Part shown: positions 11,152 to 22,512 of the stretch, piece after piece
Layout of the letters: the number at the start of each line of letters is the position of its first letter
Numbering within the stretch: the first letter of the stretch is position 1
Assembly: GCA_033085395.1 (NCBI GenBank)
Contig: JANQBS010000083.1
Coordinates: 97,441 to 161,440, forward strand
DNA: 64,000 nucleotides
Direction: 5' to 3'
Origin: Xanthoparmelia taractica
Lineage: Eukaryota; Ascomycota; Lecanoromycetes; Lecanorales; Parmeliaceae
Translations under genes and position numbers: made by a program
Notes under the pieces: model-generated
What the model was told of the DNA's origin: nothing
The model's input: the letters and a program-made list of their open reading frames with translations, nothing else
Databases searched by the model: none

Positions 11152-13323
11152 AGCTGTTGAATCTGCTATTTGTGTCATGAGATGAGTAAAGTCAAGGAAA
11201 GTAAAGTAAAGTAGGAGGGATACCTCGGGATCCTTTTTAATGCTTGCTGTGACGAAGCCTGTGAGCTTCAAACTATTTTACTTACTGCTAAGGTACGTAA
11301 GGTACGTAAAGTATTTTTAAATACGTAATCAACCTAATGTAAAATCCCGGATCTCAAATACAGTACAACTTGACCTAGATTACCTTACTTTTGGATGGTT
11401 TAATAAGGTGCTAGCAATGAGCAAGATGGACAATGGTAAAAGGATCGAGGCGGCATGCAAATTGAAGCAATTGCATGCCTCTCCGCGTTCAACAGGTATT
11501 TCCCCCCCCCAAGCCTCTCGGGTTGCATGTGGTCGCAGTGTGGACGCAGCGGACGCTAGCACCAGACTCCGCACGAGGGGCAGATCTGACATGGAAAATG
11601 TTGCACACAAATATCCATGTCGCAGAAGACGCCCTTCAAGTCCCTGTGAGGGCAAGGATTGTCCCATTGTAATCCAAGGTATGGGTGGAGTAAAGGGCTC
11701 TTGTCAGTCTTTTGATAGTCGCAAAGGTCAGAGGATTTCCCATTGCAGAAGAGATGCGCAAGCTTCACGTTTCTTGACTTTTTTCCTTCTCTTTTTATTT
11801 CCCTTCTTTTTTCCTGGGGCTATGTTGTGAGAGTCGAGGCTGATGGGGCATGATGCATGAACTAATCTTTTGTAGTGGCTCCTAAGCCGAAATTGCCGGG
11901 TGGATAAAAGAAGCACCAGCGCTCCAGATCTTGAAGAAGAGCGCGCATGTTCGGGCGTCGGAGATGGGAGGGATAAGGCTATTTCAAATTACCTTTTGCC
12001 CCGTATTATCTGATGGCGGTTCCGATGGCCAAATAGAAAGCACGATGGCGGAGGTGAGTGGTAAGAAAGAAGAAGGCAGGTAATGCAGGCAAAGTCAAAG
12101 AATGATGGTTGAGGAGATCGAGGGAATGGGGAAAGCATCGAGGAGGAAGAAGAAGAAGAAGAAGAATGAATCGACGATGGCAAAGCGATGAAGGTTTGCA
12201 TTCCACCAAAACCATCAGGGTCCAGACAAAATGAATAAATGTATACAAGTAAAGACGATACATTACTGTATTTTTAAAAGTACAGCCAATAACATCTTAT
12301 CCTCATTACTAAGCCTTCTGGTTGGGAAAAGAGCTTCCTCTTTGCTCTGAGGTAATCTTCTGGACCCTTATTCCTTTTCTCTTTCTCCCAACCAAAAAGA
12401 TCTGCGATAAATGATAATGAATAATAATAAAAACAACAAGGGATGATCATCGTCATCGTCATCGTCATCATCATCATAATAATAATGATAATTATTATTC
12501 TGAAGGTAAGGTAAGGTAGTATTATTATGAATTATCCTATTATGAATTATCTATTGTGAATTATGTACGGAGTGTATGAGTTAGTCTAGGGATCATTGAA
12601 ATAAATCCAAGATCTACAGATCAAATATCGATTGCGCCAGGCCTTGTATTAGATGATGCTCTTAAAAATTCCATGGACAATCAATCTTTCTCCGTCTTCT
12701 GTTCCTCCATGTCTGTGCATGCATTTTTCAATTCGATCCCAATTCATATTCAATCCTTCATGATCCCCATCCCATCCATTCCTACACCTATCTTCACTTT
12801 ACTTTACTTTACTTTATCTTACTCACAAATTAACAACAACCTGCCTACCTTGACACTCTTCTTATCCATTCATCATGTTCCCTTCCATCATTCGAGTCCA
12901 CAATCTCCGCTCCGACATCTGACTTCCTCCCTTCCCTCCTCCCTCTTCGGACCTTAACCATTTTGTAACCTACGACCGGTTCAGCGGACATCGTACCCAT
13001 AATCACATATCGTACCCTTCTCCGTGGCCTACATCAAGCCCTCCTACTCGATTCAGTGGGTATATAAACCATAAACATTATCATATACCCCAACCTACGA
13101 GCTGGACTTTTTCCCAGCATCCACAGCGTCACGACTTTTAACACAACACCGTCGAACCCTTTTTTGGAGAAATAATACGACGAGCGTGAATACAAGAGCC
13201 AGCAATTCATGGGAAACCTGAGGCTTACATCTCCCATAAGCCGCCATTGCGCCATCGGACTTGGTTCCCATGAACCAACAAGTCGGACATTAGGTCCTGA
13301 TTACCCTACGGCTCCTAGCGTTG
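11152..13323. other. Long intergenic region with microsatellites, promoter of the HMG-box gene
   Basis: About 2.2 kb without a supportable gene; the longest frame (11408-11830) has no plausible domain or start. It holds a GAA run (12141-12167), an interrupted ATC/ATA trinucleotide run (12441-12500), short TATTATGAATTATC-like repeats (12519-12565) and two near-identical AAGGTACGTA units near 11289-11308. From about 12660 to 13020 the top strand is CT-rich, typical of a fungal 5' leader. A long leader would suit a regulated transcription-factor gene. Confidence 0.45.
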
Positions 13324-15409
13324 ATGACTGACCTTTACCCCATCTTGTCTCGCCTGGGCCTTGCGCAATATGTCGAAAAGTTTAGCGAAGAAGGCTTCGA
13401 AACTTGGGAAACCGTCCTGGACATCACCGAATCAGATCTGTACGATTGTGTTCTCGACCTCAAGGTGCCTAGCTAACTGAGACGTTCTCAGGGATGCTTT
13501 GGGAGTAAAGCTTGGGCATCGCCGGGTCAGTAACCGTTCAGTTGACGCTCGTTTTTGGCGAGCATGATTCGCGAAACATTCAGCTGACCTTGGTTTAGGT
13601 ATTGCAAAGAGAGATAGCACAGACGCGTGGTACGCATGTGGAGCTATTGAGTTCGCCATTTAGATCAGGCCATCACGATGATCGTCAGGGCAATGGAGAT
13701 GAGATCAGGGCAGACGGCCAGGGCGCTACCAGTACAAGCGGCAAAAGGAAATACCGGCGTCATCCCAAGGTATCGACCTTTCTTGTTGGTTGTGGGAGAT
13801 GTTGCATGCTGGTTCGAATTTTTCCGGGTATCTGGCTAATCATTTGGTGCAACTCTGCAGCCCGATGAGAATGCGCCTGAAAGACCACCATCTGCCTACG
13901 TTATCTTCTCGAACAGTGAGCGTCGTCATTCGCCCCCCAAAATCTTACTGATGGCATCAGAAATACGAGAAGAATTGAAACCCGAAAATCTATCGTTCAC
14001 GACCATTGCTAAAAGAGTAGGAGAGCGCTGGCAAGACATTCCGGCAGAAGAGAAGGAGCCATACGAGTCCGAAGCTTCCGCGGCGAAAGAGAAATACCAT
14101 GCCGAAATGGCAGATTATAAAACCACCAAATCCTATAGAGAGTATCAGCAGTACTTGGCCGAGTTCAAAGCAAAGCATGCTTCGAATCCGGGTAGGTACG
14201 AAGTGTCCTGATCACTTCGCTAAGCTAAATGATAAACAAGATGGTAAACGGCCAAAGCTCACGCCAGAAGAAACCCAGGAGAGTACAACTAGCAGTGGGA
14301 GTCTGGTCAGCCTGCCGGACGGCCCCGAATCTTTATCTGGTAGTACCGATCCTAGGCACCGAAGAGTTGGCTCCGTGAGTTCAGAAGGCCTCTATTCAGC
14401 TACCAGTGGACTTCCATCACCTGCAAGTGTGACATCAGGGCCAGGTGTACGACGTGGTGGTCTGTCTTCCATTGTTCCGCTCGGTAATACGTCGCCATTG
14501 TCCGCATCGCCGTCCACACCTTCAATTCGCAGGGAGTCTTCAACTAGCCAATTGTTTCACAACTCTGCCCAGGGTCGGCCTTCTGCCGAGAGACAAACCG
14601 AGCGATTGGCCATCACACCTTCGGGATCAGACCAGAATTATACCCGCATCGTGCCGCTCGAGAGCAGGGAGGCGCGAACATTGCGAGGACCGTTCATTGA
14701 GCCAGGAAAGAACCCCCTTGAGAATCCGCGGCGGTCCGCCCGCATGCCAACACAAATCCAGTATGTTGCCTCGGATTCATCCAAATCATCGATAATTTCC
14801 ACCTTGTCGAGTAGCAGCACTGCTGCTTCGTCCCTCTACTCCCCTGCCACGCTAGATGGAGAAAAGAAGCCTGCATTGTCTCTCCCACCACTCGCGACCC
14901 TTGACCCCAAGTCCAGTAGTAATGCATCGTCGTACTCCGAACCAGCACCTCGGCCAAGTCTTCAACCACTAGCTAGCCGAACAGCATCATCGTTCGCCTC
15001 GGATCAGCCTTCGCAGTCTCCATTCAATCCATCCTCATCCACAGGTATGAAGTTCGAGTCCCTTCAACTCCCACTACCATACAACATCTCATTTGGCCAG
15101 CATCCAGTGCCACGACCCGACAGCGACGGTAGATTGGCTGACACGCTTGATCTTCAAGAAGCATCACGGGAGAGGAACTTGCTTCGCGATTTGAGCCTTG
15201 TGCATGAGCATAGAGGTGTTACTCCAACGATCCCACGAGGTCGGCCTGAACCTCGGCATCCTCCGCATCACCCTAACCTACCATCTCTCCCATCCCTCCT
15301 ACGTGACGATTCTTATGATTCAATTCCCCACAATGCGGATCCTCTTTCGGTCCTGGCCTATGCTGGACGAATCGTTGGACGAGAACGCGAGACTCCACGA
15401 CCATCTTGA
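13324..15409 (+). CDS. SAM-domain plus HMG-box protein, putative transcription regulator
   Basis: Six exons: 13324-13439, 13492-13525, 13599-13769, 13861-13915, 13961-14191 and 14241-15409, giving 591 residues with every junction in frame. Residues about 1-65 form a SAM-like domain (LGLAQYVEKFSEEGFETWETVLDITE, then DLDALGVKLGHRRVL, split here by an intron). Residues about 108-185 are an HMG box: PERPPSAYVIFSN, IREELKPENLSFTTIAKRVGERW, EEKEPYESEAS, KEKYHAEMADYK. The rest is a long Ser/Pro-rich disordered tail. HMG boxes bind and bend DNA; SAM domains mediate self-association. It is not a MAT1-2 gene by layout: no MAT neighbours such as APN2 or SLA2 are present. Confidence 0.85.
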
Positions 15410-15951
15410 CTGCCTCTACGAATTTTATCTGCAAGCATGGCATGGAGCTTCTCACTACCTCGGCCCGCTTTTGGTACATTGAAGCAAAGCGGCAGCCCGA
15501 GGTGGATGAAACTTGGAATTCGAGAAGATCTATTACGTTCTTCCCTATTTGGACCAGTTTTTCCACCTCATCTAGGTGGGGGCTGCATCACATGAAGCAA
15601 TTCAAATTCGCGAACGCTGCGGTATTGATTCATCAAGCTCGTCAAGACCCTCAAACTTCAAGCGTGCCACTGATGAATCGATTTGATAGCTAGCAGGTCA
15701 TACTCACATGTACGTAGTCGAGATACCCATGCTTTTCATAAAGGTACGAATTGAATGCAAACTGTGTTTCGTCAGACGCGATTGAATTCAAGCGACATGT
15801 CAAGAACCTGCCTCATGGGAGGTTGTTGAGGCGCGTAGCAAGGCTTCGGAACATTTATTGTACATCGAGAGAGGGTTACTGGGTGAAGCTGTCTGCTTTC
15901 GCTCTCGCCTCAACGAATGAGAGTGTGAAGAATAAAGATGCATCTTAGCCG
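15410..15951. other. Convergent intergenic region
   Basis: About 540 bp between the 3' ends of the HMG-box gene and SVP26. Short open frames on both strands show no family resemblance. Nothing else was recognised. Confidence 0.4.
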
Positions 15952-16794
15952 CTAGAAGCTCCTGGTCCTATCTCCTTTCCATAGTCCTAGTAATTCCCCT
16001 GTCTCTCCAACCCACTCGACGACACAGTCAACAGCTGCTTTCACCAGTCCCTTTTTCCTCCTTGTCTTCCCATCGCCACCGCTGCCCAAGCTTCCATCGC
16101 TTGTCGCTAGAGTCCCCCCAGTGGCATACTCACTGCCCATGCTCGGGAGCACATTCTCACCAGCGCTTAGTGATACGAAGAGGGCGAAGGGGACTAGCCA
16201 AACGCAGATACCGAAGTAAGAAGCGATTTCAGTGAAGGTGGGTATCTCAGGACGGTCGTAGATGGATGAAGAGGAAGAAGGTGATGGAGGCGTAGAGAAG
16301 TGACGGAACCAGAGAAAGTGGTTGACAAGGACAAGTACTATGTCTTCTGTCAATTCGAAGCATTTGGATTGGGGCAGGGGTAGGGTAGCTTACCGCACGA
16401 AAGGATGAAGACTGAGTCGGTCAATTTGACAATGGGAAAGTGGCGCAGATTGCCCATGTAGACGCCATGGCTGACTATACTGACGAGGGAGAGGAGAAGG
16501 GGGAAGCGGTCGATCAGAGTCAGGAGGGTCTGGATAGCGACGATCGCGTAGATAAGGCGCGTGAGGAGCTTACGTGCGAATACGGTGTGCTCCTCTACCA
16601 GTTCGGAGAGGTAATAAAGTCCGCTTGCTATGAATTGATGGGTCAGCTTTGGTCGATGGGGTTCTTGGTTGAAAGGGGGAAAGGGATGAGGGGGAAAGGG
16701 ATTGTGTAGGGGCCACTTGTATACCTATAGCCAGGGTCAGAAATCCAAAGCCCAGTAAGACTCCTGTATAACCGACAAGAGGGAGAATCCACAT
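15952..16794 (-). CDS. SVP26: TEX261/Svp26-family ER-Golgi membrane protein
   Basis: Minus-strand exons 16794-16725, 16627-16394 and 16346-15952 give 232 residues. The protein begins MWILPLVGYTGVLLGFGFL and has several hydrophobic segments: residues about 3-24, a pair in the middle exon (including RLIYAIVAIQTLLTLI), then IVLVLVNHFLWFRHF and YFGICVWLVPFALFVSLSAG. The YDRPEIPTFTEIASYFG motif is diagnostic for the TEX261/Svp26 family. Family knowledge: Svp26 is a COPII cargo adaptor that carries Golgi mannosyltransferases and related type II proteins out of the ER. The C-terminal tail is cytosol-like and basic. The start of exon 3 could be 3 nt later, changing one residue. It is divergent from BUD23. 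Confidence 0.9.
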
Positions 16795-17048
16795 GTCGTG
16801 ATGGATGAGGTCTCCATAAACGCCAAGGTTGGGACCGATGACAGAGCGCCCCGCTAATTTTTGAGGCTCGCAAAGAAAGAAAAGATCCTCCTCCTCCTCC
16901 TCCTCCTCCACCTCCTCCCTCTGCTCCGCTCCAACGCACATATAAGCTTCCTTTGGATTGAAAATTGTGAGAAATTGGCATTACCAATTTCTCCAGTCTC
17001 GCACTCTTCACATATTTGACATGAGGGCGACAATAAGCAGCTCGAACC
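16795..17048. promoter_or_regulatory. Shared promoter of SVP26 and BUD23
   Basis: A 254-bp divergent spacer. It contains a CTC trinucleotide run at about 16887-16918, a purine/pyrimidine asymmetric tract common in fungal promoters. No other motif was assigned. Confidence 0.5.
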
Positions 17049-17946
17049 ATGTCTCGTCCAGAAGACATACTGTAAAGCCCTACTCTCACCCCCAATTCAT
17101 CCCTTCACCCAGCCTTTGCCCTGCTGACCATCCTCTAGCCCTCCCGACCTCTTTTACAACGACACCGAGTCTCGCAAGTACACTACATCTTCCCGCATAC
17201 AGAATGTGCAGGTTGAAATGACCAACCGCGCCCTTGAGCTCCTCTCCCTACCTTCTCCGTCCCTGGTCCTCGACATAGGCTGTGGTTCTGGCCTTTCCGG
17301 CGAAATCCTCTCTTCAGTACCCCCAATAGACGGTGGTCCTCATGTTTGGATCGGCATGGATATCTCCGCTTCCATGCTTGACATCGCCATGCAACGAGAT
17401 GTTGACGGCGATCTCCTACTCGCCGATATTGGCCAGGGCGTACCATTCAGGCCAGGTAGTTTCGACGCGGCCATCAGTATCAGCGCCGTCCAGTGGCTTT
17501 GCAATGCCGAGAGCAGTGACACCAGCCCTCAGGGTCGACTCACGCGCTTCTTCAACGGTCTCTACGCAAGTCTGAGGAGAGGAGGCAAAGCGGTGTGCCA
17601 GTTCTACCCCAAGAACGAGGCGCAGAGGAACATGGTCAGCGCGGCGGCTATTAAAGCGGGCTTTGGAGCCGGATTGTTGGAGGATGGAGCTGGGACGAAG
17701 AATTCCAAGGTCTATTTGGTATTGAGTGTTGGCGGTGGGGCCATTGAGGGAGTGGTGGAGGGTATGGACGGGGTGGATGTCGTGGACAGAGGGAGAACCA
17801 ACCATGAAAGGAAAAAAACAGAGAAAATGGTACCAAAGGGAGGTAAACAGTGGATCCTGAGGAAGAAGGAGCAGATGGAAAGGAAAGGGAAGGTCGTAAA
17901 GAACAACTCGAAATTCAGTGGGAGAAGGAGAAAAATAGCATGGTGA
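17049..17946 (+). CDS. BUD23: 18S rRNA (guanine-N7)-methyltransferase Bud23
   Basis: Exons 17049-17071 and 17139-17946 give 276 residues. Exon 1 is only 23 nt (MSRPEDIL). The product reads PPDLFYNDTESRKYTTSSRIQ, then the class I methyltransferase motif VLDIGCGSGLSGE (SAM binding), WIGMDIS, and the family hallmark SISAVQWLCNA. The C-terminal basic tail (KVVKNNSKFSGRRRK) is typical of Bud23/WBSCR22. Bud23 methylates a conserved guanine of 18S rRNA during small-subunit biogenesis and needs the zinc-binding partner Trm112 for stability. TRM112 is also in this window (34684-35427). Length matches the family; no defect seen. Confidence 0.94.
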
Positions 17947-18155
17947 CGATTATGAGGTCTTCCAATCACTCCGTGTTTGCATGACGCTGGGGCCAGAAAT
18001 GCTTGGAAACTTTGCACGAATAAACTGGGATCCTGTTCAATGATGATAGCTGTTGGCCAAGGCTCAAAGCAGTCATGTACCACGCTGTGCTCATTCCAAC
18101 ATTTTATTCTTCTCTGGTGGGTATCCAATACTATGTACATCCGTGTTTGTAGAGC

Positions 18156-19590
18156 TCAGGCCGTTTCCATGTGATCCAGCACAGACCTCGTAAAATCGTG
18201 GGTGGTGCTATTGCCACCCATATCTCGAGTTCTCGTTTTGCTTATCGCTCATATCAGCATTCGTAGGCTGATTGCAGTGGAGATACTTACCCTTCTTTTA
18301 TCACGTCGTAGACGGCTTTTGATATACGGTTCGCATGTTCATCAAGACCTAAATGGCGGAGAAGCATTGAACCAGATAAGAGCATCGCTGTGGGGTTAGC
18401 CTGATCCTTTCCTTTGATATCAAGGCCAACATGTCGACATCCTGGCTCAAATACCGCAACGTCACGACCCATGTTGCAACCTGGCACAATACCTGGGCCT
18501 CCAACGAGCGCAGCACCTACATTTGATAGGATACCACCGTAGAGGTTTGGCATTACCATGACATCGAACTGTTGTGGTCTGGAGACAGCCTGCATCGAGG
18601 CGTTATCGACTATCATGTCGTTGACCGTCAAAGTCGGGTAATCCTGGGCAACTTTATGGAACGTATCTCTGAAAAGACCGTCGGCAAGCTTCATGATGTT
18701 GGCTTTATGTATACATGTGACCTTTTGCCTGTGATTAGCAAGGGCGAAGCTGAAAGCAAACTTGGCGATCCGCTCGGATTTCGCTCTTGTGATAATTTTG
18801 AGAGATTCGACAACCCCTGAGACAGATTGATGCTCCAGACCCGAGTATTCGCCTTCAGTATTCTCTCGAATTATACATAAGTCCACATTATCATGTCGAG
18901 TCTTGTAGCCAGGGATGTTTTTGATGAGAACGATAGACGCATAGATATCGAGTTCTTGTCGCAGCGCGACGTTGAAAGACTGGTGGCCAGACCTCTCAAC
19001 AGGAGTGTGTAAGATGCCTAACAAGGTCTCAGGAAAGCGTCTACGAAATACAAAATAGATCCCTTACCCTTCAGGCCGAGTTTATTCCTCTTCAAAGAAG
19101 CGATGGACTCCCTGAAAAGCTCCTCGGAATGCTTATCTCCAGACTCCACTCCAGTGACGTCGATCTGCTCCCACTCAATAGGTACATTATCGGCCTTGAA
19201 GATAGACTTGACAGATTCGGCAACCTCAGCACCAATACCGTCGCCTGTATTTTCGTGTAAGTGGCTTTGAAGCTGGCAGGGGGGATGATGCTCAATTGCT
19301 CACCTGGTATGAGTGTCGTTGTGTATTTGCCGCCAAACTTGGTTGGTTGGAAGATATCGGACTGCACTGTAGCCATAGCTAGTAGGGAGATCAGTCAATG
19401 ACAATGGCTTGGGTTTCAGAAGATTTTACTCCTTGCGATCGGTGGGGTACCGCGCCATATTGATGATGCCTTTACGCCTTGAAAGAGGGACTAGTCGGCC
19501 AGCGCGCTGATTAGCAACTTGAACTTATTTGAAATTTGAGATAATCCTCGGCCATACCTTTGAGAGTGTTGTAGAAGTTGAAGACAGCAT
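18156..19590 (-). CDS. IDH1: NAD-dependent isocitrate dehydrogenase subunit 1, mitochondrial
   Basis: Minus-strand exons 19590-19558, 19506-19476, 19378-19304, 19244-19068, 19017-18291 and 18240-18156 give 375 residues. The start MLSSTSTTLSKRAGRLVPLSR is a basic, serine-rich presequence. Then come MATVQSDIFQPTKFGGKYT, TLIPGDGIGAE, HTPVERSGHQSFNVALRQ, IIRENTEGEYSGLEHQ and NLYGGILSNVGAALVGGPG, with a KTRTRDMGG...DFTRSVLDHM end. This is the Idh1 type (regulatory subunit) of the octameric NAD-IDH, which oxidises isocitrate to 2-oxoglutarate in the TCA cycle. The GHQSFNVALR pattern separates it from the catalytic Idh2 type. The two 5'-most introns were placed by frame and are slightly less certain. 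Confidence 0.93.
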
Positions 19591-20977
19591 TGTGGTTGCT
19601 GATCTAGGAAAGCAACTGAGGATGGATTATCTTCGTACGACGAGTCGTATTATCGTGTTTTATGCCAAGCTTTCTGCACGCACTAGCAAATAACGTGAGT
19701 CTCGAGCTTGCAAGGGTTGAGCCTCCTCTCGCCACTCACCACACGGAAAAAGAACTCTTGAGCATTGCTTCTGTGCTCTTTTCCTATCATGACCGCAGCC
19801 ACGACATCTTTGCTGGACTTTTTGATTTAATTATGGTACACCTATAGACAATATTGATGCCCTCCTGAGGTGCCCTGGCGCCAATCCTCCGTACTGTCTT
19901 GAGACATTAAGTGTGAAGAGCTGAATTTTGAAACCCCTGAAAAATCTCTACGTCACGTCGTTTTCATCCAAACGAAAAGATTTACCTTTCGACACTGCTC
20001 GACGTACTTTCTATATTTCCTGTCGTGGTTCCTTAGGAGCCGCTCCTTGGTCTTCTCTCCTCAAATTCATTGCTTCAAGTCTGCCGCCAATTGTATGGTG
20101 GTTTTCATTTCCTAAATGCTGCGGCTCAGTCTTGAATAAGTTGTCGACCGTTCGTCTTTCAGGCTGGCCTTGTGTCTCATAATGAACAATGAACGTTGTT
20201 CAGAGCCAAAGATTCCTATATCTTTATCATCAAATGTTGGTGCTCGCTTTTAAAATGTGGCCCAATCGAGGTTAGCGTTCAATTAAGTCCTTACCGGATA
20301 GGGGTATCAATAGTAGTCTCCTTCAACAAGAGGTCGCAATCCCGCAAGGAGAGGTACTGGCGGCAGGCAAAGAATCGCCTATATTCACAGACCGCAATCT
20401 GTGAACAAGCCCGCAATGGTAACGCTTGACTCGCACCCGTAACCCGGCTTTTTGGGAGTCTTTGGGAAGTCGATGTCCTTTCATGTCCTGGAGCCTTCTG
20501 CTCTGGTAGCGATCATGAAAGGTCCCAGGAGGAATCTGTGGCCATTTAGACAGGTTCGGAAATTTCGTCCGCCTTCATACGCCCTGATGCAAGGTCTTCC
20601 TGTACTATCGTCACTCTTAATCTCTCTGTCACTAACACCAGTTCGAGATTCTATTCGATAAGCCAGCAGGCCTTTGTATATCTTATTGATATTCGCTTTT
20701 GCATCATTTCGTCTGGGCACCTTATTGAGAAGTGCTTTTCTTTATGGACAACCTTTCACCGCTTCGACTCTATTGACAATTCCAACGCCTCGAGTCCCTT
20801 GTCTTCGCCTATAAAGGTCTATGACTTGACCTTGACATCCTGCAATTTTCTTCCATCATACACTCTCTTTCCAAATTTCCTTCAACATCGATCCTCAGGC
20901 ATTTTCTTCAGACAATAATCACTCACTTCAACAGCCTACTACAAGAATATATCAGCTCCAAATCAGTATTGATTACC
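19591..20977. promoter_or_regulatory. Long intergenic region, promoter of the pheromone-type gene
   Basis: About 1.4 kb between IDH1 and the secreted-precursor gene, which are divergent. I found no supportable coding exon. From about 20740 to 20970 the strand is CT-rich with CACTCTCTTTCC-like tracts, followed by an A-rich leader just before the ATG, which is the usual layout for a highly expressed fungal gene. The remainder holds nothing I recognise. Confidence 0.45.
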
Positions 20978-21708
20978 ATGAAGGTCACTAGCATCATCTT
21001 CACTACACTCTTCGTAGTTGCCTCTATCGAAAGTGCCGCAGTTTCGGAACCAGCGCCCGAAGCACAGAGCTGGCACGGAGTCTGTTACAGGGCTGGCGAA
21101 TCATGCTCTAAGCTGAAGCGGGCTGCCGAGGCCGCCGCTGAAGCTATAGCTGATCCCCAGAGCTGTGACCAATCCTGTGGCGAGCCTTGCTCCAAAGTCA
21201 AACGTGATGCTCTCGCTCTTGCAGAGGCTACCGCCAAAGCCTTTGCAGCCGCCGATCCAGAAGCTCGTCCATGTCACGCTCCTGGAGCGCACTGCTCGAA
21301 AGCCAAACGTGAAGCTCTCGATGGTTGCGAAGAAGCCTCACTCGCTCAAAGGACTCGTAAGCTGATCATCGTTCCTTATGCCCTTATATAGATACATGCT
21401 AACAGGTCGCCTAGCACATGGAGGCAGCTGGCACGGGTACTGCTGGCGAGCAGGAGAAACTTGCTCCAAACTCAAGCGCGCAGCAGAGGCTGTCGCCGAG
21501 GCTATCGCCCCGCCTATCCAAGATCCCGGAGCAGGTAAGCAGACTCAACTTTGAAAGCTCCTATCTCATAATTCTAGACGCTAATACCTCTCTTGCAGAG
21601 TCTGAAAGCTGGCATGGATCGTGCTGGCCTACTGGAGAGCACTCTGCCAAGCAAAAGCGTGCACTTGACGACGTGAACAATCTCCTCGACAAAATCCTAC
21701 TCAGATAG
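20978..21708 (+). CDS. Alpha-pheromone-type (Kex2-processed) secreted peptide precursor
   Basis: Exons 20978-21356, 21406-21534 and 21599-21708 give 205 residues. A clear signal peptide (MKVTSIIFTTLFVVASIESA) is followed by five units, each ending in a dibasic KR: WHGVCYRAGESCSKLKR, SCDQSCGEPCSKVKR, RPCHAPGAHCSKAKR, WHGYCWRAGETCSKLKR and WHGSCWPTGEHSAKQKR. Units are separated by acidic/alanine spacers (AAEAAAEAIAD, AEATAKAFAAADPEA) like the Ste13-trimmed spacers of alpha-factor. The common core C-x(3)-G-x-x-C-S-K resembles the W-C-x(3)-G-x-x-C core of Pezizomycotina alpha pheromones. Kex2 would cut after KR. The copies are strongly diverged and the last has lost the second Cys. Alternative: a Kex2-processed RiPP precursor (dikaritin type), but no UstYa-like (DUF3328) or other tailoring gene is nearby. 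Confidence 0.75.
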
Positions 21709-22512
21709 ATTGCACCCAGTGGATAGCGTCGAGAATACCTACGGCCTCTCATCAATACTTTTCACAAATATCAACACGCTCGCATTCACTTCTTGTTATT
21801 GGCTAAACAAACTTCCCACTTTCTTGAGAAATTACGCTCTCTTATTTCCTTCACCTTTTCGTGGTGGGTACGCTGACTGTTGGAATAATTCAACCTACAT
21901 CACCCAGCACCAATCTCTTATCACGGAGAGGCTCTTCTTGACGTAAGGATTTACTCAAGTACGTCATCAATATCATTCTTACAGACGTTGATCGTCTCCT
22001 TGGTCTAGCAATCGAAGGATTATAATATCCTTTTGGGTAACACCAGCGCTGGACGATGAGTGGCTAGGCCTTTCGCAACGGCATTTAAATCAATCTTTTT
22101 ATAATATAGCGCTTTGTACTATTACATTATCTAATTCTGGTAGATTTAGTCGCAATCGAGCACTTAGGAGTATCATCATACGTCGCACGTAAAGGATGCT
22201 TGTCTTGTTTCTTCTTTAACTCAATATCGATCTCAGGGTTCAACTTTGCGCTCTCTGACTGGTCCTGAAACTTGCTGTGGGCATGCAACATTGCTCCCAT
22301 CGAGAAATACGATCGACTTACTAGCGGTGGACAGTGGCTACATAGACTTTCAACCCCAAGACACAAGGTAAGTAAGAAGAGATGGTAGTCCCCTGTAGAC
22401 GCACTTTTATCGTATACGAACAATTGCGGCTAGATTGATGACAACACTAGCGGTAATCTACCGTATTAATTTCCTGGCTTTCCACACGAGGTCCAGTTTT
22501 GACCTTGCTGCA
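21709..22512. other. Intergenic region
   Basis: About 800 bp between the precursor gene and the HCNGP-like gene. It contains 3' UTR-like AT-rich sequence (22080-22140) and no supportable gene. Confidence 0.4.

Noticed and set aside
11408..11830. 140-codon frame in the spacer before the HMG-box gene
   Set aside because: It ends in a low-complexity Phe/Leu run caused by a CT tract and has no recognisable domain.
13806..13822. GGTTCGAATTTT as a tRNA B-box
   Set aside because: The B-box needs GGTTCGANNCC; no A-box or cloverleaf can be drawn, and the site is inside an intron of the HMG-box gene.
13324..15409. HMG-box gene as a MAT1-2 mating-type gene
   Set aside because: It has a SAM domain and a long Ser/Pro tail, and the usual MAT flanking genes (APN2, SLA2) are absent.
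18572..18820. 82-codon plus-strand frame opposite IDH1
   Set aside because: It is an antisense shadow of a well-supported exon.
20978..21708. RiPP biosynthetic cluster around the repeat-peptide precursor
   Set aside because: No UstYa-like oxidase, methyltransferase, peptidase or transporter gene is adjacent; the neighbours are IDH1 and an HCNGP-like gene.
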